Shown: piece after piece, positions 15,476 through 24,231 of the stretch
Position numbering within the stretch: position 1 is the first letter of the stretch
Layout of the letters: every line of letters begins with the position of its first letter
From: Clostridium_AD sp050717535
GTDB lineage: Bacteria; Bacillota; Clostridia; Clostridiales; Clostridiaceae
DNA length: 64,000 bases
Direction: 5' to 3'
Assembly: GCF_050717535.1 (NCBI RefSeq)
Contig: NZ_JBOITM010000071.1
Span: 43,401 to 107,400, forward strand
Notes under the pieces: model-generated
What the model was told of the DNA's origin: nothing
Databases searched by the model: none
What the model saw: only the letters and a program-made list of their open reading frames with translations
Position numbers and translations under genes: made by a program

Positions 15476-17713
15476 ATGGATTACACGATTTTGATTATAC
15501 CAGGCATAGTGCTAGTAGCAATATTTTTAATTGCTTATGGTATAGGTTTTACAAGCATAGGATCAGATGAAGTGGGTATTGTTGAGAAATGGTGGAGTAT
15601 GGGTGGCTCAGTTCCTTCAGATGGGCTTATAGCACTTAAAGGAGAAGCTGGTTATCAACCAGAAGTACTAAGGGCTGGTGTTCACTTCAAAACTCCTTTT
15701 AAGTACAAGATTAAGAAAGTAAGGCTAGTAACTATACCACAAGGTCAAATAGCCTATGTATTTTCAAGGTCAGGAGAAAGTTTAGGAGATGGTCAAACAC
15801 TAGGAAAGGTTATTCCTGAAAGCAAATCTTTCCAAGATGTTGTAGCATTTTTAAATAATAATGGCCAAAAGGGACCACAAAGACAGATTCTTCGTGAAGG
15901 TACTTACGCGTTTAATTTAGCACAATTTATTATAATCACCAAAGATAGGGTACATTCAATTTTCACTTCAAAAGATGAGACAACTCAAATAGAATCAATG
16001 CGAAGTGACTTAGCTAGAGTAGCTGGATTTAGCCCTGTACTTATATCAAGTTCAAAAGCTACTGAGCAATATACTCAGCAGAATGACGGTAATGAAACGG
16101 AAGCCGGATTTGGTAAAGGAGTTAATAAGTACGATAGCAAAGATAGTCGTGATACTATAGGTATTGTAACTATTAATGAGGGCCCTACACCTGATAATGG
16201 AGCAATTATAGCACCTATTGTTGGTGAGGGCGTGAATAATGAATTCTATCACAACAACTTCCAAGAGCCAGAAAAATTTTTGGCTGCAGATGGAAGAAAG
16301 GGCAAGCAGATGCAAGTACTTACTGATGGAGTTTATTTTATTAATAGAATGTTTGCAAGTGTTGATATAGTACCTAAAAGCATAATAAATATTGGGTATG
16401 TAGGGGTTGTGGTAAGTTATTTTGGTGATAAAGGGGAAGATGTTTCGGGTACTGGATACTCTCATGGAGAACTTGTGGAACAGGGCAAAAAGGGTATTTG
16501 GAGAGATTCTATGATGCCAGGAAAGTATGCATTTAATACTTATGCTGGTAAAGTTGTGCCAGTTCCTACTACTAATGTAATACTAAAGTGGATTAGTGGT
16601 CAAACTGGAGTTCACAAATTAGATGATAATTTAAAAGAGATTAGTTTAATAACTAAGGATGCTTTCGAGCCTAATTTACCACTTACAGTAGTATTTAATA
16701 TTGATTATAGAAAAGCATCATCAGTTATACAAAGGTTTGGGGACATTAAAATGCTTGTTGAACAATCTCTTGACCCAATGGTAGCTGGTTACTTTAAGAA
16801 TATTGGTCAAACGAAAACTCTTATAGAACTTGTTCAAGATAGAAGTCAAATTCAACAAGAAGCATCTGACGAAATGAAGCAAAAATTTAAATTATATGAT
16901 TTAGAACTTCAAGAAGTATTAATTGGAACACCTGCAGCTTCTGCTAGTGATACAAGAATCGAAAAAATTCTTGCACAATTAAGAGATAGGCAGGTAGCTA
17001 TGGAAGAGATTAAGACCAATGAAGCTAAACAAAAATCTGCTGAAAAACAAAGAGAATTAAATGAAGCTCAAGCAAAATCAATGGCACAATCAGCTCTTAC
17101 ACAATCAAGTATAGATATTGAGGTAGCTGATAATAAAGGTAAATCAGAATTAAGGCTTGCAGAGCAGTTAGCATTAAAAACTCAGAAACTTGCAGAAGCT
17201 GACAAATACAAGAGAACTCAAGAAGCAGATGCTGAAAGATACACAAGAGAAGCCGAGGCTGCGGCACAAGCGAAAACTATAGAACTCACAGCAGCTGCTA
17301 ATGCTAAACAAGTTGAATTACAAGCAAGTGCAGAGGCATTTAAACTTGAAAAAGTAGGTAATGCAACAGCATTAAACATTAAAGTAGTCGCAGATGCTAC
17401 TGCTGAGCAAGAAACAAAGGTAGGTATTGCAAAGGGAACAGCAGCAAAAGCACTAGTTGATGCATACGGTGGACCAGAATTACAAGTACAACAAAGTGTC
17501 ATGATAGCATTTGCAGAGGCTTTAAAGATAAGCAAGTCTCCACTTGTACCACAAACTGTAATAATGGGTGGTAGTGATGGAAAAACACCTAATGCAATGG
17601 AAGGAATAATGAGCATGGTACTAGCAAATATGGCAAGTGAAAAGAGTTCAATAATATCAAAACCTATAGAAAATATAGAGGTTAAAGAGGTAATAAAATC
17701 ACAAACTAATTAG
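15476..17713 (+). CDS. Flotillin-like SPFH/band 7 domain protein
   Basis: A 745-residue protein with an N-terminal membrane segment (about residues 4-24), an extended SPFH region beginning near FTSIGSDEVGIVEKWWSMGG, and a long Ala/Glu-rich coiled coil (about 500-660: AEAAAQAKTIELTAAANAK and similar) before a short C-terminal tail. This is flotillin-like, longer than typical FloA/FloT because of an insert in the SPFH part. Flotillins organise membrane microdomains and scaffold signalling or secretion complexes. The gene has its own SD (AAGGGGG) and terminator, so it is probably monocistronic. The specific role is unknown. Confidence 0.8.
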   Translation: MDYTILIIPGIVLVAIFLIAYGIGFTSIGSDEVGIVEKWWSMGGSVPSDGLIALKGEAGYQPEVLRAGVHFKTPFKYKIKKVRLVTIPQGQIAYVFSRSGESLGDGQTLGKVIPESKSFQDVVAFLNNNGQKGPQRQILREGTYAFNLAQFIIITKDRVHSIFTSKDETTQIESMRSDLARVAGFSPVLISSSKATEQYTQQNDGNETEAGFGKGVNKYDSKDSRDTIGIVTINEGPTPDNGAIIAPIVGEGVNNEFYHNNFQEPEKFLAADGRKGKQMQVLTDGVYFINRMFASVDIVPKSIINIGYVGVVVSYFGDKGEDVSGTGYSHGELVEQGKKGIWRDSMMPGKYAFNTYAGKVVPVPTTNVILKWISGQTGVHKLDDNLKEISLITKDAFEPNLPLTVVFNIDYRKASSVIQRFGDIKMLVEQSLDPMVAGYFKNIGQTKTLIELVQDRSQIQQEASDEMKQKFKLYDLELQEVLIGTPAASASDTRIEKILAQLRDRQVAMEEIKTNEAKQKSAEKQRELNEAQAKSMAQSALTQSSIDIEVADNKGKSELRLAEQLALKTQKLAEADKYKRTQEADAERYTREAEAAAQAKTIELTAAANAKQVELQASAEAFKLEKVGNATALNIKVVADATAEQETKVGIAKGTAAKALVDAYGGPELQVQQSVMIAFAEALKISKSPLVPQTVIMGGSDGKTPNAMEGIMSMVLANMASEKSSIISKPIENIEVKEVIKSQTN

Positions 17714-17730
17714 TTTAAAATATGAAAAAA

Positions 17731-17762
17731 ACAGTAGAATAATTATTCTACTGTTTTTTTTG
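17731..17762 (+). terminator. Terminator after flotillin-like gene
   Basis: ACAGTAGAATAA / TTATTCTACTGT is a perfect palindrome followed by eight T. The CAGTAGAAT stem recurs in the terminators at 22281 and 25201. Confidence 0.9.
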
Positions 17763-17781
17763 TTCGAATTACTTGTACAAA

Positions 17782-17806
17782 TTGCCACTTGTAACGTGGG
17801 TGAAAC
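17782..17806 (+). repeat. Intergenic dyad repeat, copy A (divergent)
   Basis: TTGCCACTTGTAACGTGGG followed by TGAAAC. It is related to the stronger copies at 22344, 39348 and 41594 and lies 20 bp after a terminator, ahead of the hydrogenase promoter. Confidence 0.6.
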
Positions 17807-17845
17807 ATTTTTATGAAGTTATTATTGCAATATTCGAAAGATTAT

Positions 17846-17879
17846 TATAATATATATATATGTGACAATAATTTAACAA
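17846..17879 (+). promoter_or_regulatory. Hydrogenase promoter -10 and possible Rex operator
   Basis: TATAAT at 17846-17851 is a likely -10. Just downstream, 17862-17879 reads GTGACAATAATTTAACAA. Its right half, TTTAACAA, matches the Rex operator (TTGTTAAA-NN-TTTAACAA); the left half matches only partly. Rex is an NADH-sensing repressor known to control hydrogenase and fermentation genes in clostridia, so redox control of this operon is plausible but unproven. Confidence 0.4.
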
Positions 17880-17896
17880 TGTTAGGAGGAATTATA

Positions 17897-18373
17897 ATGA
17901 ATAAACCATTCGATTATAGTAAGTTGGATAGCATTTTAAGCCAGCATGAATTTGAAGCCTGCAATATTATTGCAATATTACAGGATACTCAAGAAATTTA
18001 TAGGTATTTACCTAAGGAAATATTTGCTTATTTGTCGGATAAGTTGGAGATGAGTAGAGCAAAAATATATAGTGTAGCTACTTTTTATGATAACTTTTCA
18101 CTAGAACCTAAGGGCAAGTATGTAATAAAGATATGTAATGGTACAGCCTGTCATGTAAGAAAGTCTATCCCAATATTGGACAAACTAAGATCCGAGTTAG
18201 GTCTTTCAGAAGCTAAGATCACAACTGACGATTTAATGTTTACTTTGGAAACGGTGTCATGTCTTGGCGCTTGTGGACTTGCTCCTGTTTTAACTATTAA
18301 CGAAAAAGTCTATGGTGCTATGACTCCGGAAAAAGCAATTGAGCTTCTAAACATGCTTAAGGAGGAGAAATAA
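17897..18373 (+). CDS. hydC: [FeFe]-hydrogenase NuoE-like [2Fe-2S] subunit (HydC/HndA type)
   Basis: A 158-residue protein starting at the ATG at 17897 after TTAGGAGG; the GTG/ATG further upstream lack an SD. The thioredoxin-like [2Fe-2S] domain is visible: CNGTACHV (about 92-99) and CLGACGLAP (about 132-140) supply the four Cys ligands. It is the NuoE-like subunit of NAD-linked, electron-bifurcating hydrogenases and passes electrons between the flavin subunit and the rest of the complex. It is first in a tight operon with the NuoF-like and catalytic subunits. Confidence 0.9.
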   Translation: MNKPFDYSKLDSILSQHEFEACNIIAILQDTQEIYRYLPKEIFAYLSDKLEMSRAKIYSVATFYDNFSLEPKGKYVIKICNGTACHVRKSIPILDKLRSELGLSEAKITTDDLMFTLETVSCLGACGLAPVLTINEKVYGAMTPEKAIELLNMLKEEK

Positions 18374-18374
18374 C

Positions 18375-20249
18375 ATGCTTCATAATAGAAATGATCTAAT
18401 TAATATTAGAAATGAGTATAAGGCTAGACTTAAAAAACAAAACAAGAAAATTCTTATATGTGCAGGTACTGGTTGTATTGCTGGTGGCTCATTAGAAATT
18501 TATGATGAACTTTTAAGAATAATGGTGGAAAAAGGTATAAATTGCGAAATAGATCTTGAAGTTGAGCCACATGATGAATCAGTTGGAATAAAAAAAAGTG
18601 GATGTCATGGGTTCTGTGAAATGGGGCCTCTTGTAAGAATTGAACCTATGGGATATTTATACATAAAAGTAAAACCTGAAGATTGTGAGGAAATTTTAGA
18701 GAAAACTATAATTAACAATGAGTGCGTAGAGAGACTTGCATATACTAAAGATGGGAAAATATATAAAAAACAAGATGAAATACCTTTTTATAAAAAGCAA
18801 ACTAGGGTTGCACTTGAACATTGTGGACATATTGATGCAACATCTATAGAAGAATATTTTGCTATAGGAGGATATAGTGCACTTGAAAAAGCATTATTTA
18901 ATTTGAATTCAGATGATATTATTAAACAAATAGAAGAGTCAAATTTAAGAGGGCGTGGTGGTGGTGGCTTTCCTACAGGTCGTAAATGGTCTCAGGTGAA
19001 ACTTCAAAAGGAATTAACAAAGTATATCGTGTGTAATGGTGACGAAGGTGACCCAGGTGCATTTATGGACAGAAGTGTAATGGAGGGAGACCCTCATAGA
19101 GTACTTGAAGGAATGATGATTGCAGCTATTGCCTGTGGATCACAAGAAGGATATATTTATGTGCGTGCCGAGTATCCACTAGCTGTAAGCAGACTTAAGA
19201 ATGCTATTAGTCAAGCAAAAAAATATGGAATTTTGGGTGAGGACATTCTTGGGACAAACTTTAATTTTGATATTAAAATCAATAGAGGAGCAGGTGCCTT
19301 TGTATGTGGTGAAGGAAGTGCTCTTACAGCGTCTATTGAAGGAAGGAGAGGGATGCCAAGAGTAAAACCTCCAAGAACAGTGGAGCAAGGACTTTTTGGA
19401 AAACCGACAGTACTTAATAATGTTGAAACCTTCGCTAATGTTCCTTTAATTATTAATAGAGGGGTAGAATGGTATAAATCTATTGGAACGGAAAAAAGTC
19501 CAGGAACAAAAGCTTTTGCATTAACAGGAAACATAGAAAATACAGGACTTATTGAGGTGCCAATGGGTACAACCTTAAGAGAAATAATATTTGATATAGG
19601 TGGAGGAATTAAAAATGGTAAAAAGTTTAAGGCTGTACAAATAGGCGGTCCATCTGGAGGTTGTCTTGTAACTACAGACCTTGATTTGTTACTAGATTTC
19701 GATTCGTTAAAAAAAGTAGGTGCAATGATAGGTTCTGGAGGTCTTGTAGTTATGGATGAAGATACTTGCATGGTTGAGGTTGCAAAATTCTTCATGAGTT
19801 TTACGCAAAATGAATCTTGTGGTAAGTGTGTTCCTTGTCGTGAGGGTACTAAAAGAATGCTTGAAATTCTTGAAAGAATTGTTGCAGGAAGTGGTGTGAT
19901 TTCAGACATAGATACACTCTTAGAACTTGCAGATACTATAACGAATACATCGCTATGTGGTCTTGGTAAATCAGCTGCATTGCCAGTTGTTAGTACTATT
20001 AAAAATTTTCGTGAGGAGTATGAAGCTCATATAATTCAAAAGAAATGTCCATCAAAAACCTGTGTAGGGCTCAAGACAATATTTATTGAGGCCGAACTTT
20101 GCAAAGGATGTTCAAAGTGTGCGAGAATTTGCCCAGTTCACGCAATTTCAGGCAAGATTAAAAGTCCATATACAATCGATAAAGATAAGTGCATTAAGTG
20201 TGGCGCCTGTATTGAAGCCTGTGCATTTAATGCTATAAAGGAGGATTAA
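18375..20249 (+). CDS. hydB: [FeFe]-hydrogenase NuoF-like flavin subunit (HydB/HndC type)
   Basis: A 624-residue protein starting one base after the hydC stop, with AAGGAGG upstream. Domains in order: N-terminal thioredoxin-like [2Fe-2S] (CAGTGCIAGGS), FMN/NADH-binding core (GRGGGGFPTGRKW, then GDEGDPGAFMDRSVMEGDPH), a [4Fe-4S] site (ESCGKCVPCREGT and TSLCGLG), and a C-terminal pair of ferredoxin [4Fe-4S] sites (CKGCSKCARICPV, CIKCGACIEAC). This is the NAD(H) and flavin module of a trimeric bifurcating hydrogenase, linking NADH and reduced ferredoxin oxidation to H2 formation, or the reverse. Confidence 0.93.
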   Translation: MLHNRNDLINIRNEYKARLKKQNKKILICAGTGCIAGGSLEIYDELLRIMVEKGINCEIDLEVEPHDESVGIKKSGCHGFCEMGPLVRIEPMGYLYIKVKPEDCEEILEKTIINNECVERLAYTKDGKIYKKQDEIPFYKKQTRVALEHCGHIDATSIEEYFAIGGYSALEKALFNLNSDDIIKQIEESNLRGRGGGGFPTGRKWSQVKLQKELTKYIVCNGDEGDPGAFMDRSVMEGDPHRVLEGMMIAAIACGSQEGYIYVRAEYPLAVSRLKNAISQAKKYGILGEDILGTNFNFDIKINRGAGAFVCGEGSALTASIEGRRGMPRVKPPRTVEQGLFGKPTVLNNVETFANVPLIINRGVEWYKSIGTEKSPGTKAFALTGNIENTGLIEVPMGTTLREIIFDIGGGIKNGKKFKAVQIGGPSGGCLVTTDLDLLLDFDSLKKVGAMIGSGGLVVMDEDTCMVEVAKFFMSFTQNESCGKCVPCREGTKRMLEILERIVAGSGVISDIDTLLELADTITNTSLCGLGKSAALPVVSTIKNFREEYEAHIIQKKCPSKTCVGLKTIFIEAELCKGCSKCARICPVHAISGKIKSPYTIDKDKCIKCGACIEACAFNAIKED

Positions 20250-20253
20250 AAAA

Positions 20254-21942
20254 ATGAATGGACAGTTTATGCTTATAGATGATATTCCAGTAGAGATAAA
20301 TGGTGAAAAAAACATTCTTGAATTAGTTAGAAAAGCAGGCATTGAATTACCTACCTTGTGTTATTATTCAGAACTTTCAGTATATGGGGCCTGTCGTATG
20401 TGTATGGTAGAGAACAAAAGAGGAGACATGGAAGCATCTTGCTCCACTCCACCAAGAAATGGAATGGAGATATATACTAATACACAAAGGCTTCGTAAAT
20501 ATAGAAAAATGATTCTTGAATTATTGCTTTCAGACCATTGTAGAGATTGTACTACCTGTGAAAAAAATGGTCACTGTAAATTGCAAGAATTAGCACAGCG
20601 CTTCGGAATAAAGGAAATAAGATTTAAAAATACTTCTGAAAATAAAAAGATAGACAATTCATCTCTATGTATAGTAAGGGATAATAGTAAGTGTATTTTA
20701 TGTGGCGATTGTGTTCGTGTGTGTGATGAGGTGCAAAATGTTGGAGCTATTGATTTTGTTAAGAGAGGTTCCAAAATGAGTGTAGGGACTGCTTTTGATG
20801 AAGCATTAGCAGAATCCAATTGTGTTGGTTGTGGACAATGTGCAGCGGTTTGTCCTACAGGTGCTATTGTAGTGAAGAATGATACTGTTAAGCTTTGGGC
20901 AGATCTTAGTGATGTGAATACAAAGGTTGTAGTTCAGGTTGCGCCTGCAGTTCGAGTGGGAATTAGTCAGGAACTTGGACAAAAAGATGGGGAAAATGTC
21001 ATGGGCAAAATAGTAAGTGCTCTTAAAAAAATGGGTTTTGATGAAGTTTTTGATACTTCTACAGGAGCGGATCTTACAGTACTGGAGGAAACCACGGAAT
21101 TTCTTTCAAGACTTGAAAAAAGTGAAAACTTACCATTATTTACATCTTGCTGCCCAGCCTGGGTAAGCTATGTTGAAAATAATTATCCAAGTCTAATGAA
21201 AAATGTTTCTACTTGTCGTTCACCTATGCAAATGTTTTCTTCAGTAATCAAGGAACACTACAAGCATTCTAACAAAAGAATTGTATCTGTGGCAATTATG
21301 CCTTGTACAGCGAAAAAAGCTGAAGCAAAAAGGGATGAATTCATAGAGGATGGGATTTCTAGTGTAGATTATGTAATAACTACGCAAGAGTTTATACAAA
21401 TGATAAAAGAATCAGGAATTGTATTCTCAGAGGTAGAGCCTGAAGCAGTAGATATGCCATTTGGTGTTAGCAGTGGGGCTGGTGTTATATTCGGAGTAAC
21501 AGGAGGTGTTACTGAAGCTGTTATACGTAGAGTTTTAGATGATAAATCAACGACCACCTTACGTGCACTTGCTTTTAACGGGGTACGTGGCATGGAAGGT
21601 GTTAAGGAAACTAGTATTACTGTTGATAATCGAGTAATTAAGATTGCGGTGGTAAGTGGTCTTAAAAATGCGGATGACCTTGTAAAAAGAATTGAAACTG
21701 GCCAAGCTCATTATGATTTCGTTGAAGTTATGGCATGTCCAGGAGGTTGTATTTGTGGTGCAGGACAACCATTTGCAAAAAATGCAGGAAAATTAAAACG
21801 TAGTGAGGGATTATATGAAGCAGATAGAATGAGTAGCATAAAACGTTCAGAGGAAAATCCAGTGATGATGTCATTGTACCAGGGACTGTTAAAAGGAAAG
21901 GTTCATAAGCTATTACATGTAAAATATAAAGGGAAGGAGTGA
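20254..21942 (+). CDS. hydA: [FeFe]-hydrogenase catalytic subunit
   Basis: A 562-residue protein with GGAGG upstream, four bases after hydB. The N-terminal [2Fe-2S] domain (CYYSELSVYGACRMC), a His-Cys3 [4Fe-4S] site (HCRDCTTCEKNGHC) and two ferredoxin-type clusters (CILCGDCVRVC, CVGCGQCAAVCP) lead to the H-cluster domain. All three H-cluster motifs are intact: TSCCPAW (C299/C300), MPCTAKKAE (C351) and FVEVMACPGGCICGAGQP (C495, C499). The first Cys of TSCC, which relays protons in standard enzymes, is present, so this is a prototypical group A hydrogenase with four accessory clusters. Cytoplasmic, no signal peptide. Confidence 0.95.
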   Translation: MNGQFMLIDDIPVEINGEKNILELVRKAGIELPTLCYYSELSVYGACRMCMVENKRGDMEASCSTPPRNGMEIYTNTQRLRKYRKMILELLLSDHCRDCTTCEKNGHCKLQELAQRFGIKEIRFKNTSENKKIDNSSLCIVRDNSKCILCGDCVRVCDEVQNVGAIDFVKRGSKMSVGTAFDEALAESNCVGCGQCAAVCPTGAIVVKNDTVKLWADLSDVNTKVVVQVAPAVRVGISQELGQKDGENVMGKIVSALKKMGFDEVFDTSTGADLTVLEETTEFLSRLEKSENLPLFTSCCPAWVSYVENNYPSLMKNVSTCRSPMQMFSSVIKEHYKHSNKRIVSVAIMPCTAKKAEAKRDEFIEDGISSVDYVITTQEFIQMIKESGIVFSEVEPEAVDMPFGVSSGAGVIFGVTGGVTEAVIRRVLDDKSTTTLRALAFNGVRGMEGVKETSITVDNRVIKIAVVSGLKNADDLVKRIETGQAHYDFVEVMACPGGCICGAGQPFAKNAGKLKRSEGLYEADRMSSIKRSEENPVMMSLYQGLLKGKVHKLLHVKYKGKE

Positions 21943-21947
21943 TTTTT

Positions 21948-22199
21948 GTGATTGATTTAAGTGTTTGTGTAGGAAGTGCATGTCATATTAAAGGGTCTTA
22001 TAATGTTATTAATAATTTTCAGCAGATTATTGAAGAATATAATTTGTCAGAGGTGGTTCAGCTAAAAGCAATTTTTTGCCTAGGGCATTGTACAGAGGGT
22101 GTATCTGTAAAAATAGACGATAGTGAAGTGTATAGTGTTTCAGGATCTACATCTAGGAAGTTTTTTGATGCTGAGGTAATGACAAGATTAAATTTGTAG
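21948..22199 (+). CDS. Small thioredoxin-like [2Fe-2S] ferredoxin of the hydrogenase operon
   Basis: An 83-residue protein. I choose the GTG at 21948, eight bases after GGAAGGAG; the GTG at 21939 overlaps the SD. It contains CVGSACHIKGS and FCLGHCTEG, the four-Cys pattern of thioredoxin-like [2Fe-2S] ferredoxins (NuoE C-terminal-like, similar in size to HndB-type subunits). It directly follows hydA and ends the operon before the terminator at 22281. It is likely an accessory electron carrier or extra subunit of the hydrogenase; its exact role is not established. Confidence 0.75.
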   Translation: MIDLSVCVGSACHIKGSYNVINNFQQIIEEYNLSEVVQLKAIFCLGHCTEGVSVKIDDSEVYSVSGSTSRKFFDAEVMTRLNL

Positions 22200-22280
22200 A
22201 ATTTTCATTTTTAATTAGGATATAAATGTAAGAAATTGTGTAATTCATACTAAAAAGATAATTTTTATCTAATAAAATAA

Positions 22281-22322
22281 AAACTCCAGTAGAATAAACT
22301 AATATTCTGCTGGAGTTTTATT
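22281..22322 (+). terminator. Terminator of the hydrogenase operon
   Basis: AAACTCCAGTAGAAT / ATTCTGCTGGAGTTT, a 15-bp stem with one G-U, followed by TTATTT. Its CAGTAGAAT core matches the terminators at 17731 and 25201. Confidence 0.85.
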
Positions 22323-22343
22323 TGATCAATCCTTAGTTACAAG

Positions 22344-22370
22344 ATGCTACTTGCCACGTGGGTGGCACTT
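22344..22370 (+). repeat. Intergenic dyad repeat, copy B
   Basis: ATGCTACTTGCCACGTGG followed by GTGGCACTT. It differs from copy C (39348) at only two of 27 positions. The arms TGC(T/C)AC and GTGGCA pair, with an inner CCACGTGG palindrome. It lies 22 bp after the hydrogenase terminator and next to the stop codon of the convergent Nudix gene. Confidence 0.85.
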
Positions 22371-22372
22371 AA

Positions 22373-22987
22373 TTATCCTATAAAGTTTTGTATAGCAAGA
22401 AAAGCTTTAATATCTATGTTCTTATTTGTGGCAATCAAACTTTTAGCTTCTTGCTTGGATAATAGCATAATCTCAATATCTTCATCTGGTTCTAAATAAG
22501 CTTTAGATATTTCGCCTTGGCAGGTGCAATATACTAAGGCTGCAGACTCATCTGTCATACCTACTGATATATAGACCTTAGATTTGGTCTTTTCAAAATC
22601 AATTTTTATTAAATCTAGGCCAGTTTCTTCTTTTAGTTCACGTTTTACAGTAGTTTCAAAATCCTCACCAGCATCTATAAGTCCAGCGGGAATTTCATAA
22701 ACATAATCATTAAGTGGAACCCTAAATTGCTTTATTACAACTAATTTATTTTCTTCTGCATGAGTAGCTTTATCTACGTAAGTAGCTTTATCTACGTAAG
22801 TAGCTACTATAATAACAGCATCAATATGGCTTTCTACTCCATTAAAATAATTGTCTTTTAATGTGTTCAAATCCTTTCTAGAAGCTATGGACCAATTTTT
22901 GGATTCACCATCTTTATTGATATATTCTGCATTATAAAGTTTTAAAAACTTTGTATCTGCTATTTTTGTAATAGTGGTTATTGACAT
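22373..22987 (-). CDS. Nudix hydrolase, ADP-ribose pyrophosphatase type
   Basis: A 204-residue protein. The Nudix box is complete: GLIDAGEDFETTVKRELKEE followed by TGL, fitting GX5EX7REUXEEXGU. The upstream IPAGL and downstream Val/Ile-rich core match ADP-ribose/nucleoside-diphosphate-sugar pyrophosphatases (family fact). It probably clears ADP-ribose or related nucleotides in the cytoplasm. A small in-frame oddity is a duplicated TYVDKA segment (18-bp tandem repeat at 22763-22798) in the region before the Nudix box. It is convergent with the hydrogenase operon. Confidence 0.88.
   Translation of the reverse strand: MSITTITKIADTKFLKLYNAEYINKDGESKNWSIASRKDLNTLKDNYFNGVESHIDAVIIVATYVDKATYVDKATHAEENKLVVIKQFRVPLNDYVYEIPAGLIDAGEDFETTVKRELKEETGLDLIKIDFEKTKSKVYISVGMTDESAALVYCTCQGEISKAYLEPDEDIEIMLLSKQEAKSLIATNKNIDIKAFLAIQNFIG
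22763..22805 (-). repeat. 18-bp tandem repeat inside the Nudix gene
   Basis: AGTAGCTTTATCTACGTA occurs twice (22763-22780, 22781-22798), followed by a partial third copy. It adds six residues (TYVDKA repeated) and looks like a recent slippage duplication. Confidence 0.9.
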
Positions 22988-23029
22988 TATTTCATCTCCA
23001 ACTGCATTCCATTTTATATTATGTTTTTT

Positions 23030-23314
23030 CTATTCAAAATCCTCTGGTTTTAAATTATTTACATATTCTAAAACTACATCTAGTGATTCAGAGGAGTACA
23101 TTGCATCTGTACCACCTTTGTGATAAAAAACCGAAAAACGATCATTTTTGAAATAGAATATATGATAGCTTCTGCTACCTACTTGCCTATGACCTAAACA
23201 ACTCTCATCTTCTAAGATAAGATCATTTAATATTTTATTTCCTACATCTATACCTTTTATTACTGCTAAACTCATATAACGAGGTTCAAAAGTAAATTCT
23301 TTCATTGTGTTCAT
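23030..23314 (-). CDS. Hypothetical protein (94 aa)
   Basis: The ATG is preceded by AAAGGAGAA. The product is soluble, with no motif I recognise: an N-terminal FTFEPRYMSLAVIKGIDVG, a YHIFYFKNDRFSVFYHKGG beta pair, and an acidic tail. It is transcribed toward the Nudix gene, 42 bp apart, so the two may form an operon. Divergent from the gene at 23520. Confidence 0.7.
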   Translation of the reverse strand: MNTMKEFTFEPRYMSLAVIKGIDVGNKILNDLILEDESCLGHRQVGSRSYHIFYFKNDRFSVFYHKGGTDAMYSSESLDVVLEYVNNLKPEDFE

Positions 23315-23519
23315 TTAAATTCTCCTTTCATATAATATATATATCTTAATAATATCACTTTGCAAGTCTAAAAACAAATATTATATAGTAATATTTGCAA
23401 CAATTGGGTTTAAGTATTAATAGAAAATACAATCAATGTTTGTTATACTGATAATTGAATTTAAAGTTGTTAAAATATATGCACAAAAAAATATAAGTTT
23501 AGTTTTGGGGGAAAAGAAA

Positions 23520-23912
23520 ATGTTTTATTTTGTTAAAGACATAGAAGATAATGTTATGAATGTAAATTGTTTGCAGGAAGTCCCGTTTTTGGACGAGGCA
23601 ATATATAATATGTCATTAGAAAAAATGATGAAAGAATATGAAAATATAAAAAAATGGTTTATGATAAATAAAATGGCGAACAATTTTCAGCTTAAAGGTG
23701 CTGCAGGAGAAGAATTGGATTTTTTCCTTATAGACAATATTCCCTACGATGATATGGATTATACCCATGATGTTCTTCATAATAGAATTAAACAAAAGAT
23801 GCAATGTGAATTCGAAGAATATGAATATGATTTGAAATTGAGATTAAGTAGGACATGCTCTGTAATTTTATTTAATACTAAAATAAAATCTATTCTAGAG
23901 GAGTGGGCATAA
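23520..23912 (+). CDS. Hypothetical protein (130 aa)
   Basis: I start at the ATG at 23520, after GGGGGAAAAGAAA; the ORF extends upstream but without an SD. The protein is acidic and helical (LEKMMKEYENIKKWFMINKM), with an ELDFFLIDNIPYDDMDY centre and no motif I recognise. There is no signal peptide. The upstream 205 bp is a divergent promoter region. Confidence 0.65.
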   Translation: MFYFVKDIEDNVMNVNCLQEVPFLDEAIYNMSLEKMMKEYENIKKWFMINKMANNFQLKGAAGEELDFFLIDNIPYDDMDYTHDVLHNRIKQKMQCEFEEYEYDLKLRLSRTCSVILFNTKIKSILEEWA

Positions 23913-24231
23913 TTAAAAGATGCTATTCTTACTGATAAACTTCTCTATTAATCACCCGTTATAATTTTACACAAAAACTTTCAATATATAAATTAGTCTA
24001 TGGCATACAAATTATATTTTAAGTTAGTATTTGATTTACAAAGAAGTAGTTATTTAAATAAAATATAGGTACACATTTAATATATGCAATTATATTTCTC
24101 TATACAGTAGAGCTTAGTCCATTAATTTGTGTAATAGGATTGTATTTTTTATATAATTAATATAAAGTTTATATTTAAGTATACGATAATGATAATGTAG
24201 GAAAATAATTTATGTAAAATGGGTGATAATT
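23913..24231. other. Intergenic region without a gene
   Basis: About 320 bp of AT-rich sequence with several TATAAT-like boxes (for example near 24155) that probably include the promoter of the lysozyme-like gene. No ORF with an SD, no tRNA and no clear terminator are visible. Confidence 0.6.

Noticed and set aside
16052..17616. Two minus-strand ORFs opposite the flotillin-like gene
   Set aside because: Antisense to conserved SPFH and coiled-coil coding sequence; composition reflects the coding strand.
19211..19909. Minus-strand ORF of 232 codons inside hydB
   Set aside because: It lies fully opposite a well-conserved hydrogenase gene, with no SD and no recognisable domain.
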